From assembly GCA_900239685.1 (NCBI GenBank), contig OENT01000330.1, forward strand, positions 62,001 through 126,000: DNA of 64,000 nucleotides. The letters are read 5' to 3'. This stretch comes from Rotaria macrura (Eukaryota; Rotifera; Eurotatoria; Philodinida; Philodinidae). Below, piece after piece: positions 42,160 to 54,070 of this stretch; the stretch's first letter is position 1; each line of letters starts with the position of its first letter. A program made the translations under genes and the position numbers. Under the pieces are notes generated by a model. That model ran no database searches. It was not told where the DNA came from and was given only the letters and a program-made list of their open reading frames with translations.

Positions 42160-44310
42160 ACCAAAAAGAGAATTCTTCACGAACCTGAATACAAACCGAA
42201 AACTTTAATAAGTATGGGAACCCAACAAATAATAAATACGAATATTACTTGTAATGACCATTTACCAATGAGAGAAATCACCATGAATCTATATAGAAAA
42301 CAGAATAATTGAGAATGGTTATTGCAACCTTAAGAACCAGCGAATTCTCCAGAAACCGCAATAGATAATCAACGGATTTGATTAATCTAATGACTACTCA
42401 TTAATCATAGAATCCTTCAGATATCTTGATAGAAAACCGACCAATCTAATAATTATAACGACAACCCATCAAAGAGAGAATTCTTCACGAATCTGAATAG
42501 AAAGTATACGCGTGTATTAAGGGCCCCCCTCTCAGGTTTGAGCTGTCACTTAGAAAGGTTCGTTTGAACTGAAATTTTCAGGGGTGATTGGTCGTCGTTA
42601 GAAACAGGTGCCGTAAAAATTTCAGCTCGATATATTGAACTGAGCCGAAGATATGGCTTATTTACTTGCTAATTATGACCTCCAGGAGAAACACTGAGGC
42701 TCTGCCAATATGAGAGCTAGGAAACTCGCACTTGTCTTAAATCAAGCGCAATACAAATACGCAACTTTTGTCCGACCAGAATTTTTAAATTTGCTGTAGT
42801 TCAATTTTTACTTGCATTTCAATGGAATAGGAGTCAAAAATTGACTAAAAATGACCACCTGTTGATATTGCATCCGACTTTTCTCAGTTCAGGTATCAAT
42901 TATTAAAAAGCTGGTCTGACAAGATTTTACTTACACTTGAAGCTTCAAAATAAAAAAAATGACCTTATTATCTTAAATCGCTTGAAACTAGTTTCATTTT
43001 TTCTGACGAAAAACCTTGTTTTGAGAAAAACGGCAAATTAGTTGAAGAATCATTATTTTCGCTTAAACTCGGAAAAAATTTGGGAAAGAAGATCTCTTTA
43101 CTATATTTTTACACTGAATTTTCTCGATGATGTAGTGCATGATATAAACTCGCTGCATCTACAAATGATCTAAAGACAAGTGATGGTAAGGCCATTTTCG
43201 GCCAAGCTATTTTTTGTAAAAATAATTATATGGTTGGAATCAGTATAAAATTCTGAACAAAATGCTGTATGTTTTTTGTTAAATAATTTTCGTTGAAAAA
43301 CAATTGTGAACAATTGAAATAATATCTTATTACCCTGGTTATTTCCAAGTTTTGACTACTTTTCGCAACTTTTCTACAAGTTTCAAGTTGATATTCAGAT
43401 AGAGCATGAAAAACTATACAAACTTGTATAAGTAGCTTATTAGATGGACCTTCTGTTAAAATAAAAGTTAACTTACATTACGAATACTATATGAATTTAT
43501 TCCTCTTTTTTCAAGCTTTTAATCAAATAAACGTAACCAACAAATATTTTAGCCCCTTAATGGAATGAAACCGATAGAACTATCATTTCTGCACATATTC
43601 ATTGTATTTCTTCTTTCCTAAACTTATTTCTTTGATTGCAAGGCGGCGATCTATGAAACACGGTAAAAACAATCGCCGTTGGGTCAGAAACTGCCACTTT
43701 TACCTTTGTAGAACTATTTTTGGAAGATAAACCTCATCTCTGTGATCAGCATATTGAATAAGCTATGTTTAGATCAAACTCTGGGAAAAAACAAGAAAAA
43801 AACATTTTTTTTTCGACACATGACTAAGGCAAAATTATTTTACAAAAAATAAAATTTTTTTTCATAAAAAAACACACTATTTTGTTCAGAATTCTATACC
43901 AATTCCAACCATGTAATTATTTTTACAGAAAATAGCTTGGTCGAAAAAGTGCCTTCCCTTCATTTGTCTTTTCTCGGAAAGAAGGCAGCATGGTTTAGTA
44001 TGTTTTGGATAAATCTTTTAAAATCGAAACTTTTCTAAAAAGCCTATATATATTCTGAAAGAAGAGGCTTTGAGGCATCAACCCATGATAAAAACTCAAG
44101 CATCAATCTTTTCGAAAAATCGACGTTTCTGAGGGAGGGGGTCCCCTTAAGTGCAATGATAACTCACCAACGAGGAATTTCATTGAGAAAGTAAATAAAG
44201 TATAAACGAGTGTATTAATGTCAATGGCAAGTTTTCAATGAGAGAATTTTTCGAGAACTTAAATGGAGAATAAGGCAGGTAAACTCATAGATGAAATATT
44301 TTTTTCCATT
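42160..44310. repeat. 68-bp tandem array interrupted by a TTAA-flanked element
   Basis: Degenerate units with a core like AGAGAATTCTTCACGAATCT recur at about 42338, 42407 and 42473. They continue after the insertion at about 44171 and 44240. Spacings are 67-69 bp; a further unit near 42271 and one near 42167 are less regular. The array is split by the 1626-bp element at 42521-44146. Subtracting that element and one TTAA leaves exactly one 68-bp step across the break. Confidence 0.75.
42521..44146. mobile_element. TTAA-flanked DNA element (piggyBac-like target site), non-autonomous
   Basis: The element is bounded by TTAA at 42517-42520 and 44147-44150. Its ends are inverted: GGGCCCCCCTCTCAG at the left, and the right end as reverse complement reads GGGGACCCCCTCCCTCAG. 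Inner inverted segments also exist: about 43170-43270 pairs with about 43860-43975, sharing AAGCTATTTT, AAAATAATTA and ATTCTGAACAAAAT. No transposase frame was seen. TTAA target duplication is typical of piggyBac, and the G/C-run ends would fit, but without a transposase the superfamily is inference. Confidence 0.72.
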
Positions 44311-44479
44311 AGTTCAATAACTGCTGCGATTCAAAAATAAATATAAATAAGAATTGGCACAGTTGGATGTGATGAACTCTTTAATTCACTATATAACGTC
44401 GAAATCTAAATCTGAATTAAATAATATAATTAGTGTGCTACGGAGAGAAGATTGAATTTTTCTCACACATGAAATAATC
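44311..44479. other. Spacer, nothing recognised
   Basis: AT-rich sequence between the tandem array and the hAT-like MITE. Confidence 0.4.
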
Positions 44480-44487
44480 GTTGGTAC

Positions 44488-44828
44488 TAGGGATGCACCG
44501 GTGACGGTGGTTCATCGATTCGCCGTTCCACCTGTAACCGTTCCAGCCGGTAACAGTTCCAACTGTAACGACTAACAACGGCTTATATCAGCTAATATCG
44601 GCTAACAGCCGGCTTGTACCAGCTTGTACAAGGGATGCAATGGTTAAAATAACCGGCTATTACTGTAACCATCCTACCATTTTCGAGCTACTATATTAGG
44701 CATATATTGGTTTATACTGGTGTGATTAGGCGAATAACGGCTTATACTGACTGATACCGGTACTTGTGAAATGATTACCGACGAACCGATTACCGATTGT
44801 AGCGGTTACCGTCACCGTTGCATCCCTA
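44488..44828. mobile_element. hAT-like MITE with CGGTGACGGT ends
   Basis: A 341-bp element with inverted termini: TAGGGATGCACCGGTGACGG at the left and the reverse complement TAGGGATGCAACGGTGACGG at the right. It is flanked by imperfect 8-bp repeats GTTGGTAC (44480-44487) and GTTGGGTC (44829-44836). The interior holds many CGGCTAATA/GGCTTATA words. The 8-bp target duplication and short TIRs fit hAT. Flank mismatches suggest an older insertion. A related terminus lies at 62150. Confidence 0.75.
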
Positions 44829-44836
44829 GTTGGGTC

Positions 44837-47577
44837 AAGTTCAGGAGTTGGTTTTAGTAACAATTGTTACCATAGACGGACAATAGGATTGAAAGTCAAA
44901 CTTGAAGTAATTTGTTGGGGATATAGGAAACTGGAAAAGTTAAAAAGAAACGTTTTATTGGATCTAATGTTTTTTTCGAAAAGTAAGAATGTTGCTTGGA
45001 GAATATCAATAGCCAATGCTAGTATCAAATATTGAGTAAGTTCACTTTTCGGAACCAAAGAAATGTTTGGAGAGAAAACACTGAACAGTGATTGGAATAA
45101 ATAATTTGCCAGAATCAGATGAGCTATTTATCAGGCTATATTGATGAAAGACAAATGATGGAGATCGTCATAGCACCTCTTAAGTATATTATTGATCGTA
45201 CTAGTAGTGTTGTATACGCAATAAGTAAAATCGCTTTTGTAATTAGTGCCATGAACGCGCTGTCTTTGGGAGATATATAGAGGAACTTTTTTGAGTCCGA
45301 AACTCGAAAGAGTTTCTGCCAAAACCTGTTGCAGATCGGAATTTCAGAAGGGATTTTGACGAAACCTTGCATAATTTTGAAACCCTTAAAAATCTAGTAA
45401 AAAACTTAGGAATTAACTAAATCCTGGAGAAGTTTCGCAAAATTCCGTGGGAATCTAAATAGTATAGTAACGTTCCATGGAACTTCGAAGGTCTTCTTTG
45501 GCACGTTTTTTCAGTGTAGCGGCTGTAAGTCGTTGAATCGAATGTCAAAGTGTTGTCGATTGTTAGAAGAATCCATTCTACCACAATTAATTTAATCTAA
45601 TACAAAACATTTTGATTTTTGTATCAATTACTAATTAGTATAAATACGGTAAATGAAAATTGGTTTATAATTTTTTTAGGACGGAAGTGGGACATAAATA
45701 GCGGGTAAGCTCGTCTAAAATAAGATAGTCTACTGTTGTTGAAGTTGGACTTTTGAAACGACGAAGATCTTTCCGGAGAAAAGCAAAACATAAGAAATCT
45801 CTAAGTATTCCATAGGAGTATGAGAATTTTAGGCTTCACAGTGAATGTAGCCTTTATCATATAGCCCCTCTATGTAGTGAAATGCGGAGCCGACTGTTTT
45901 ATTTATTGAAAATTCTATTGACAGAGACATTCTTTTCAGAAGAAACGATTGTGTTATAATTTTATTTTCATCAAGTATTACTGGATTTACTCTGATTTTT
46001 ACAATATTGCGAACCAAAAGCTCGTTTTTTATGCGATACATTACATTAGACGATAGTCATTTGTTTCGAAACTGAATCCAAGTTGATTTTCACTGAAATA
46101 AATGTTTATCGAAGAATCAAAATAACCTATAGGACTCATTATGTGAGGGAGCAAGAAAATTGCATGTATTAGACGTCATAACTTCACTCAGTCTTCCCTC
46201 CTGCAGGATAGGATATTTGTCACCCCTTTCATACTATGTCATAGAGAACTCCACGACACCGAGACTAAGAAGATCGGTTTATTACGGAACTTAAAAGAAA
46301 GATTTTCTTCCACGCACATAGAAAGAACAATTAATTCGTGACTCTCTTTAAATTCTATGGAAAAGAAAAGGACTTCAGAAAAAATATCCAAAGCCTTCGA
46401 AGTTTAGTTGAAATTTTGGATGGTTTTATAGCATACCATCAAGGAATTTTGTTCAATATTCAACATATTGTAGTTCTTCTCCAAAAAAGTATTTTTGCGT
46501 ACGATATTTAGAAAAGGCCCATAACAAAAGTTTGTCACATATGTACGATAAAAGTTTGTTTTTGTTATGTTCTTGCTAACCTCATTTTAAAGTTCATGGC
46601 AATACATTGATGTCTTTAGAGTGTGCATCTTAGTGAAAAGCAATGCTGAAGTCTATTAATATCAAATATTACAGCCACAGGAAAAAATTCATTATATATC
46701 GACCAACTGATAATAAATCGTTAAAAATGAATTTTTAAGTGCTTTTATGTTTAGGAGCCGTTTCTCTGGATTGTTCAGAAAATTATGGCTTCTGATGTTT
46801 TATTTTCGGGCCCGTATATCATTCCAGATGCCCACTTATGTTCTCCTCCGTCATGTATTATGTCGCTCTTCCATGATACTTATATTCAATGTATTGTTAG
46901 ATTCATTTTCTTTCAGTCAATACAGATATTTTTTGACAAGTGTACAACGTGTAGCATCTTTGTTATTCATTTTAGAAAATTATATCACACCGTTGAATAA
47001 AAAAATTCACATCACATTTACATTAGGGGATTTTCCTTTTCAATTCAAAAATCAGATGAACGTTGGAACATTTTTGACAACGAGAAAAAATATAGTCTAA
47101 TCAAACGGGAAAAGTGTGGTATTTAAATATACATACTTTAAAGTAATTGCTCCATAGCATACCAAAGACGTAAAAGTTTAAGAAGAGTTGGATGACAGAA
47201 AAACATCAATCACACCTGATATATCTACGTCCTGATTTTAAGTTACTAAAAGATTACCTCTTTATGCCTCTCTTGATCTCTCACGGCATCTATTTTCATT
47301 CGTTGGTAGCTCCTTATTTTCACTTGCTGATTGACTTAATAAGTGAACAACATTTCTAACTCACAATCACACTGTGTCCACAATAAACAGTTGAGAGCAA
47401 TGTTAACTTCTTTCTTGACGAAAATTACTTCACAACTTGCAAGTGAACAATGCAGTTTCAAGTGGAGGAGGTATGTAACGCTTAGAGCTTGATGTAAAAT
47501 CAATTGTCAAATTCAGCAGTCGAAATAAAAAGTGTTAAATAGATGTTTCTCTGAAAACGTTATGTAGCAATGACATA
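44837..47577. other. Intergenic stretch, no gene recognised
   Basis: About 2.7 kb of AT-rich sequence with a few open frames of 60-117 codons (the longest at 46747-47100), none resembling a known family. A possible TIR pair near 45079 and 45517 was considered and not accepted. Confidence 0.5.
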
Positions 47578-48774
47578 CTACATAGCAGAGGTGGGAGGCG
47601 CATCGATTTTTGACTCCCCGCGGGTCCCGACCCGATGTGCTTGGCAACCAGCCTCACCGATCCCCGTGAGTAATTTTTCTAAACGTCCCCCACACCGCTC
47701 GTGCCCCGTCCAACCTTTGCCCTGCCTCGCCGGCGCCCCGTAGAGCGTGCTCCTCGGGTGCCCCGCCCCCGTGAAACCCGTAGAAAATTTTCTTCATGCT
47801 CCATTTTATTTTCACTGATTTATTCTTCATATAAGTGATGATCTTATTACAAAAAAATCCGAGGTAAAGTTTTTTACTACTACACTTCGGCTATTTTCAT
47901 CTTTGACCACAGGAAGAACAAATTGTTTTCAGCATAGCAACGGTTTCTCATGAGTGACTTTATGATATTCGACAAGTATATATTTCTCTGACTTTTCTTC
48001 TAAAAGCATCTTGATATTGAATGGATTTTACTTGATATTACTTTATGAACATTCATCAAGAGCAGGGATTAGCCCTCAGAGACAAGGTGGGGGAGGGGTT
48101 CTAGATATGGATCCCAGTGCCCCTCCCCCATCCCAGAACAAATTCGTTACATAAAAATTTTAAAAAATACCTTGTGGAGTGACTTTACTATTGAAAAAGT
48201 CCTGCTACTCGAAATTATGGGGTGGGGGTCCGGATACCCTGCCATCCCCCTCTCAATATGCACATCCCTGACCAAGAGATGCAGAAGTATTTTAAGAGGG
48301 GTGAGTGGTATTCAATGGCATCGAACTATCAAACGATTCTTCATCAGATGATAAAGCATGTAATTCGATCATTGCCAACGATAAGAGAGTCAATTGATTC
48401 TATATATTAATTGTAAATATCAAATGATTTTTCGCTTATTCTTTCACTACTTAGCATAAAACAATTATCGAAATATGGAAACGATAAGGAAAGAAAGATA
48501 AAAAGAAGTCAGCTTGTCGCTGTTAATTGGATGAAAATAATGAACCAATCAATTTACGCGTCGTAGTGTATATATAGAATAAAGATATCTATCGAAAACT
48601 TTTTCACTGTCCTTCATCGTGCCCCGCCCGAGGCCCGCAGAATTTTAAAATTTCCGAACCCGCCTCGCCCGCCCGTGTCTTGAAGAGAACTCGTGCCCCG
48701 AAAGTACCGAAGAAATTAAAAAATTTCCGAACCCGCGGGTTGAAACCCGTGACCCGCCCACCTCTGCTACATAG
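47578..48774. mobile_element. hAT-like DNA transposon, 1181 bp, with 8-bp TSD
   Basis: The element spans 47586-48766 and is flanked by perfect 8-bp duplications CTACATAG (47578-47585 and 48767-48774). Termini are inverted: CAGAGGTGGG at the left and CCCACCTCTG at the right. Both subterminal regions are GC-rich with CCCGCGGG palindromes and CCCG words. No transposase frame is seen, so it is a non-autonomous or internally deleted hAT copy. A second element is nested inside it. The perfect duplications suggest a fairly young insertion. Confidence 0.9.
48055..48278. mobile_element. Nested hAT-like MITE, 208 bp
   Basis: Inside the 1181-bp hAT-like element, 48063-48270 begins CAGGGAT and ends ATCCCTG. 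Both ends carry purine or pyrimidine G/C runs (GGTGGGGGAGGGG and CCATCCCCCTCTC). Flanking 8-bp repeats ATCAAGAG and ACCAAGAG match at 7 of 8 positions. It therefore inserted after its host element. Confidence 0.75.
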
Positions 48775-51039
48775 TAGTTTTGTTTGAACCATAACAGTCA
48801 TCATTAAAAGAGATAATGTCTGCTAGCATCCAGTATGGTTAAAATCTTCGCTGCTGTTCGATTTAATAAATTTTTCATATATTTTTTAGGATACATAGAC
48901 ATTTTTGGTAGATGTTAAAAACACTCTGCAGTATACAGATTATTAATTGATTCTTGCAGTAGATATTATCATGAATAGGCTAATATATGAGATCTCTCAT
49001 GTACTCTTTTCTGTTGCTTCACAGTGTTATCTAACATATTTTTCTTCGAATTATTTTTTCAAGAAATTCATGATCTTGGTTGCAATGTTTAAGGAAAAGA
49101 TTAGAATTAGTTCTCATCAACTCTATGTGTAAGCAGGATAGCTCATGAGAATGAACAATATTCCAAACGGTAGACTACGGCGTATGTTACATGATTAGGG
49201 CTAGTTCCTAGTCATAGTAGTGAAAAACTTCTGTATAAGTTAATCAGCCAAACACTATAATCATGGAATTTTATCATTCGTGTAGTGCGACTATTATTGC
49301 TTTTGTATTCAATTGATTAGTAATTGAGAACAATTGCATAAATGATATTGACGATTCACAATTTACTTGATCTTTACAAATTATATGCCTAACTTTTCAG
49401 AGTAGTCCACCACAGTACGAAGAATCGTCCACTAAAAGAAAAGATACTATGTGCAGAGCTTAGTTTGAAACGAAATATAAAACATTTGGAATGCTTCGTA
49501 AGTACCAAGCACATCTTTAAAAGATTATCAAAGCTCTCAAGAGTGTTTTTATAAATTTTCGCATAATTCCTTCCGAGTCTTAAATTAGACTTAGAATTCT
49601 TTCCATCTATCGAAACTCTTTTAAACTTTGTAGGACGTTTGAAATGAATGGAAGTTTCATATGGCACCTACTTCTTTCAGTATACCAAACAACGCCCCAC
49701 TTGCCGATTTTCTGTTTGGTGAAAGCTTGTGTGGATTGTTCGTTAAAGAACAATATTTTTCGAGAAATTATCATATATTTGTATCACATAATTCGGTTTT
49801 TATTAATCGCTTCGTCATATAGTCTTCACTTTATCTAATCTATTTCATGAAACAAGGTTTAAAGCATCAAGACTACTAACTAGTCAAACCAGTGAGTTTC
49901 ATTTTAAAAAATAGACCCTTAGTTCTTTCAGGGAAGACTTCTTGTTTTTCAAAGAAGACAATTACAACAAGAAAAGTTACACTGTCGCAATTTTTAACTT
50001 TGCCTGAAACATGTGTTTAAATCATCCCTTGTTCACTTAACCTAACTTTAAAGTTGATATCGATATTTCAACGAACAAAGAGTGCAAAATAAAAATGAAT
50101 AGTCTGAAGAGAGTAGTGCACTCTAAAACACCTTTCAAGAAATGCGTTTAATATCTGAAAATGGAATCGCGATCGGTACCCAATCACGCTTTCGAGAAAA
50201 ACACGAAAAACACAATCATTAGTACGGAATATTGGCTTTTAGAGCATGAAAACGGGTTGCTTCTAAAACTTGAAAGGATTTCATTTCCAAGTTCTTAAAG
50301 TGGAGATTTTGTACAGAAAACGGTTTTTGTGTGTTTCTTTAATCGACGTTAGTCGCTTCTAATCGGGACTCGATTTTGAGTCGGTAAACGCATTTTCCCA
50401 AAGTTTAGCCTGCTGAGGAGATAATGTTCCATCTCCTTTCTTGTTTTCTTTCCAATGTATTCTATCAGTACGAAAATTGAAGTTTTTCTCCAATTTCTCT
50501 TGCAGATTAAAGCCAGTAAAACAAAAGTATGTCTAGTGAAACCTTAATCACATTAGAGATCATACTTACGTTTTTACAATAATTCCTTATCAACTAAATT
50601 TCATTAATGTCACTAAATGTATACTAAAAACATACGAAAAATTCAGTGACACTTAGGATACAAATTTTGATTTTATTCTTTCTTCTGATACTAATTGAGA
50701 ATTGGGAAGATCCAAAAAATATTCTCTTTACAAAATGTCCCTAAGCACAACGCATGACTTAACTTTTTGCACAATATGAGAAGACCTTTTCATACTTAAT
50801 CAAATTAAGTAATTCATTTCCGAAGCGAACATTTCGTTGGACTTTTCATCTTAACAACAGGACTTTTCTATGTGATAAAGAACTTCTCTTTAGATGATCC
50901 GATTGAAAAGTAAATTATCCCTATCATATTTTCACGAGCAAAACATATCTGCATTCATCTTACCTATAATCATTTTACGTATTGCATAAATGCATGTTAC
51001 AATCGGTAAAAGTAAAAAATCAAACAGCTACACAAAAGT
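48775..51039. other. Intergenic stretch, no gene recognised
   Basis: AT-rich sequence of about 2.3 kb. Small open frames look random; no clear element was seen. Confidence 0.5.
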
Positions 51040-51960
51040 ACGCTGAAGAAAAAAATATACATTAGCACACTTGATATATATGAAAACTATGCACAATCAT
51101 CTTGTTTACAGCTTTTGAATCTGTTCGGCGTATTTCTCAGTAGATGGAATGAAGAACAAGAAAAAAAAGAGCTAGTAGCTATTGAAAAGTCCTATGAAGA
51201 AGCAAATATCTGCTAGCACACTAGATATACAAGGAATATGAGCCACCATCCTATTTATTAGTCATTCTATGACTTTAGTAGCTACATATTGAAATACATA
51301 ATTAGAATAAAGAAAACAAAAAAAGATTACATTTATACAAGTCCTTTGTGGAAAATTGTATCCACTAGTGGACAGATATACGAAAATGTTTCGAAAGCAT
51401 TTTTATTTATAATCATTGTATGTATGTCATAGCTATGCATTTAAATAGACAAAAGAAAAGACAAAGAAAAAAGATAACTATAGAAAAGTTAGCTTAAGAA
51501 ACAAATATCCACCAGGACTCTAGATACACGAAAAATATTCAAAAACATAAGATTTATATTCGTGGAAACTTCTTGGTCTGATACTCAACAGTTTAAATGA
51601 AATAATGAGAAAATACTACTATTTAAAGAAAACTGCGCCGAAGAAGCAAGTATCGAATAGAACATCGGATAGACGTAAAATATGCGTAATTCTTCTTATC
51701 GTAGCAATCATATATATTTCATGACTACCTGAAAAATTGGGAGAAAAAAGAAAAGAAATATACCATACGAGACAGAGTCTGCAAAACAAAACAAATATCT
51801 GCTAGTACGTTAGCTAGCCAAAGATCTTCTCCAGTTTCTGATTTACAGTCATTCGATGCATTTCACTGGTATATGTTTAAATAGATGACATATTAAAAAA
51901 GAAAAAAAAAAGGAATATCCAATATGACACTTGATACACGAAAGCAATTCGTAAATCATG
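51040..51960. repeat. Degenerate tandem array, about 147-bp unit
   Basis: A motif like GCAAATATCTGCTAGCACAC followed by TAGATAYACGAAAA recurs at about 51050, 51200, 51350, 51500, 51645, 51792 and 51912. Most spacings are 144-153 bp; the last is shorter. Between these, a second shared block (CATTCTATG, then TTTAAATAGA, then AAAGAAAA) keeps the same phase. This is an old satellite-like array of about six units. The unit length is close to that of DNA on one nucleosome. Confidence 0.72.
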
Positions 51961-54055
51961 AAATTGTTTGTATGCTATGTTTTCTATCGAATGAAACAGT
52001 CCCGCAGTCATTAAAAATGTCCGTTGGAAGAGCGAAATATCCCCTGAATTAATATATATATTTTGCTTTCCTTAACGTAATATATATATTTTTAATTTTA
52101 TTCGATGCGAAAAGTTCCTTAGATAGCTGACAGACTTTTAGTAAAGTGAACATTTTTCGGACTTTTGACATAGTTGATTAGTAGCATTGCATTCTGTGCA
52201 CTGTTAACTATCTATTGATAATAGAATGATGTCAGCAAATAAAATAGATAATCAAATCTCGTAAACTTTCAAAACAGAAGATTTTTCAAATTCGTATAGC
52301 AAGAAGAAACAAACATTTTTAATGTGAATCGATACCTGTTGAGAATATGGCGAAAAAAATATTTCGACGCTGTCTTGGGTAAAATACACGAAAGAGAAAC
52401 ATTTAGTAAAAGACCCAAGAAGATGAATTTATGATATTTTAAGTATAAATTATATGTTCAATATAATTTTTATACACTATACATGCAGTTGCACTATTGT
52501 GTTAGCATAGATATGACTCGTGATAAAGATTACAGTTCTATGAGTAATGTGAATTAGAATATGACAGAATAACGAAGAAGGATATATTTCATGCGTACAA
52601 AGGATCAAAATTAACGATCTTCAATGATATTGCAAACATTTTATTCATCAAAATCAGATAGTAAGTGATCACTGGTCACGTCATATTTTACAGTGAATAT
52701 TATTAGTAAGAGTAACGTTTCCAAGAGTAATCCCTATAAGTAGCATAGCTCATAATTTTTGCCATTGCCTCTATGCTTAGGAAAATTTTCTGGTTGATGG
52801 GATTCTGCGACAAGTATAAAGTTAATTTGACTTATAATTTATCGAGGAAACTAATAACTATAGCAATATCTAATGAAACAAGAGGTGATATTGAGATAAG
52901 CAGCTAGACAATAATTGACAAATTTTCATGACAAGAGTCAGAAGTAGTAGCTATGTTTATAAAATGAAGTCTACGTTTCTGTTGTTGAAGATGATACTGT
53001 GCTTCTACCGATCGGATTAATTGACATGAAGCAACGGTTTCGGTCAAAAAGTTGTTCATGATGTCTATTTACAAAGAAGTATGCAACTATTAACTCGATC
53101 ATTCAGAGCTATTCTTATGTTTATGTCATTGAATAGATTATTCAAGATAATAATCCTGATTGCACATAAATAGTTGAGTAAAACAAATCCCCATAGATCA
53201 ATTAATCTCAGAGACGTACAAGTAATCGAAATATAATTAGTTTATAATCTTCACACCTAGAACGAATACATCACGTACAAGAGTGTAAACAACGTTGAGA
53301 AAACTGGAATCAGCTTTGATTCAAAATATTCACAAACTGCTTTTAACAATCCCAACATGATATCTCAAAATTCTTATCGAAGAAAATTTTTCTATTCTTT
53401 GATACTTCCTACATAAATCTTTCTTAAGGCATTCAAAAAGAAACCACAACTTTACGAGTTGATAAATGTGCACGATGGTTTTGTTAAACACCCACACAAT
53501 AACGGAATATCTTTGAGGTGCCTTTATTATGTTGAGATTCCTAATGACATTATCTTTATTGATGGCACAGCCCTAAAGATGGTAATTCTACAAAAATGAC
53601 CAAGGATCAATTAATCGACAGCCACACTATAGCTATTTTAAAAAAAAAGCGATAGAAAAGACGTTGGAGATAGTTGAACAATGAGAATTCGTTTGAAAAA
53701 AATGAAAATCGACAAAACAATACATTTGAATTTCCATGGAGATTCTTCATTTCTTTATACTTAATTATCGCCATTGGGAAAGAACTATTTGAAAAATTAG
53801 CAGTAACGAAAAACGATCTTTTAGTTAACTGCAGCATATTCACCAATATTCTCATTATATTAGTATATTCTTTTAATAGTGTGATAATTGTTGAAATTGA
53901 GCAAGAAAATTGTACCGTATATAACGACTGGCCTAGTCAGATCAGGCAAACCTATAATCTTGACAATAACTTTCTCTGGAAATTCTCGAATATTTGATAT
54001 ATACTATATGTTCATCCAAGGAATGTATTCTTCTTTAACTGTTACTTCTTCGCAG
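51961..54055. other. Intergenic stretch upstream of the FG-GAP gene
   Basis: AT-rich. A 107-codon open frame at 53674-53997 has two hydrophobic stretches, but I see no homology or splice signals that tie it to the next gene. The sequence just before 54056 (pyrimidine-rich, ending CTTCGCAG) looks like a splice acceptor for a 5'-UTR exon of the FG-GAP gene. Confidence 0.45.
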
Positions 54056-54070
54056 ATTGAAATTGCCCCC

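Noticed and set aside
45079-45517. Possible transposon with CACTGAA-type ends
   Set aside because: The left and right ends match over only about seven bases and no target duplication is visible.
46747-47100. 117-codon open frame
   Set aside because: Hydrophobic and Phe-rich as expected from AT-rich DNA, no splice signals, no family resemblance.
53674-53997. 107-codon open frame as first exon of the FG-GAP gene
   Set aside because: It is in another frame, has no clear donor, and an acceptor-like site just before 54056 better explains the start.
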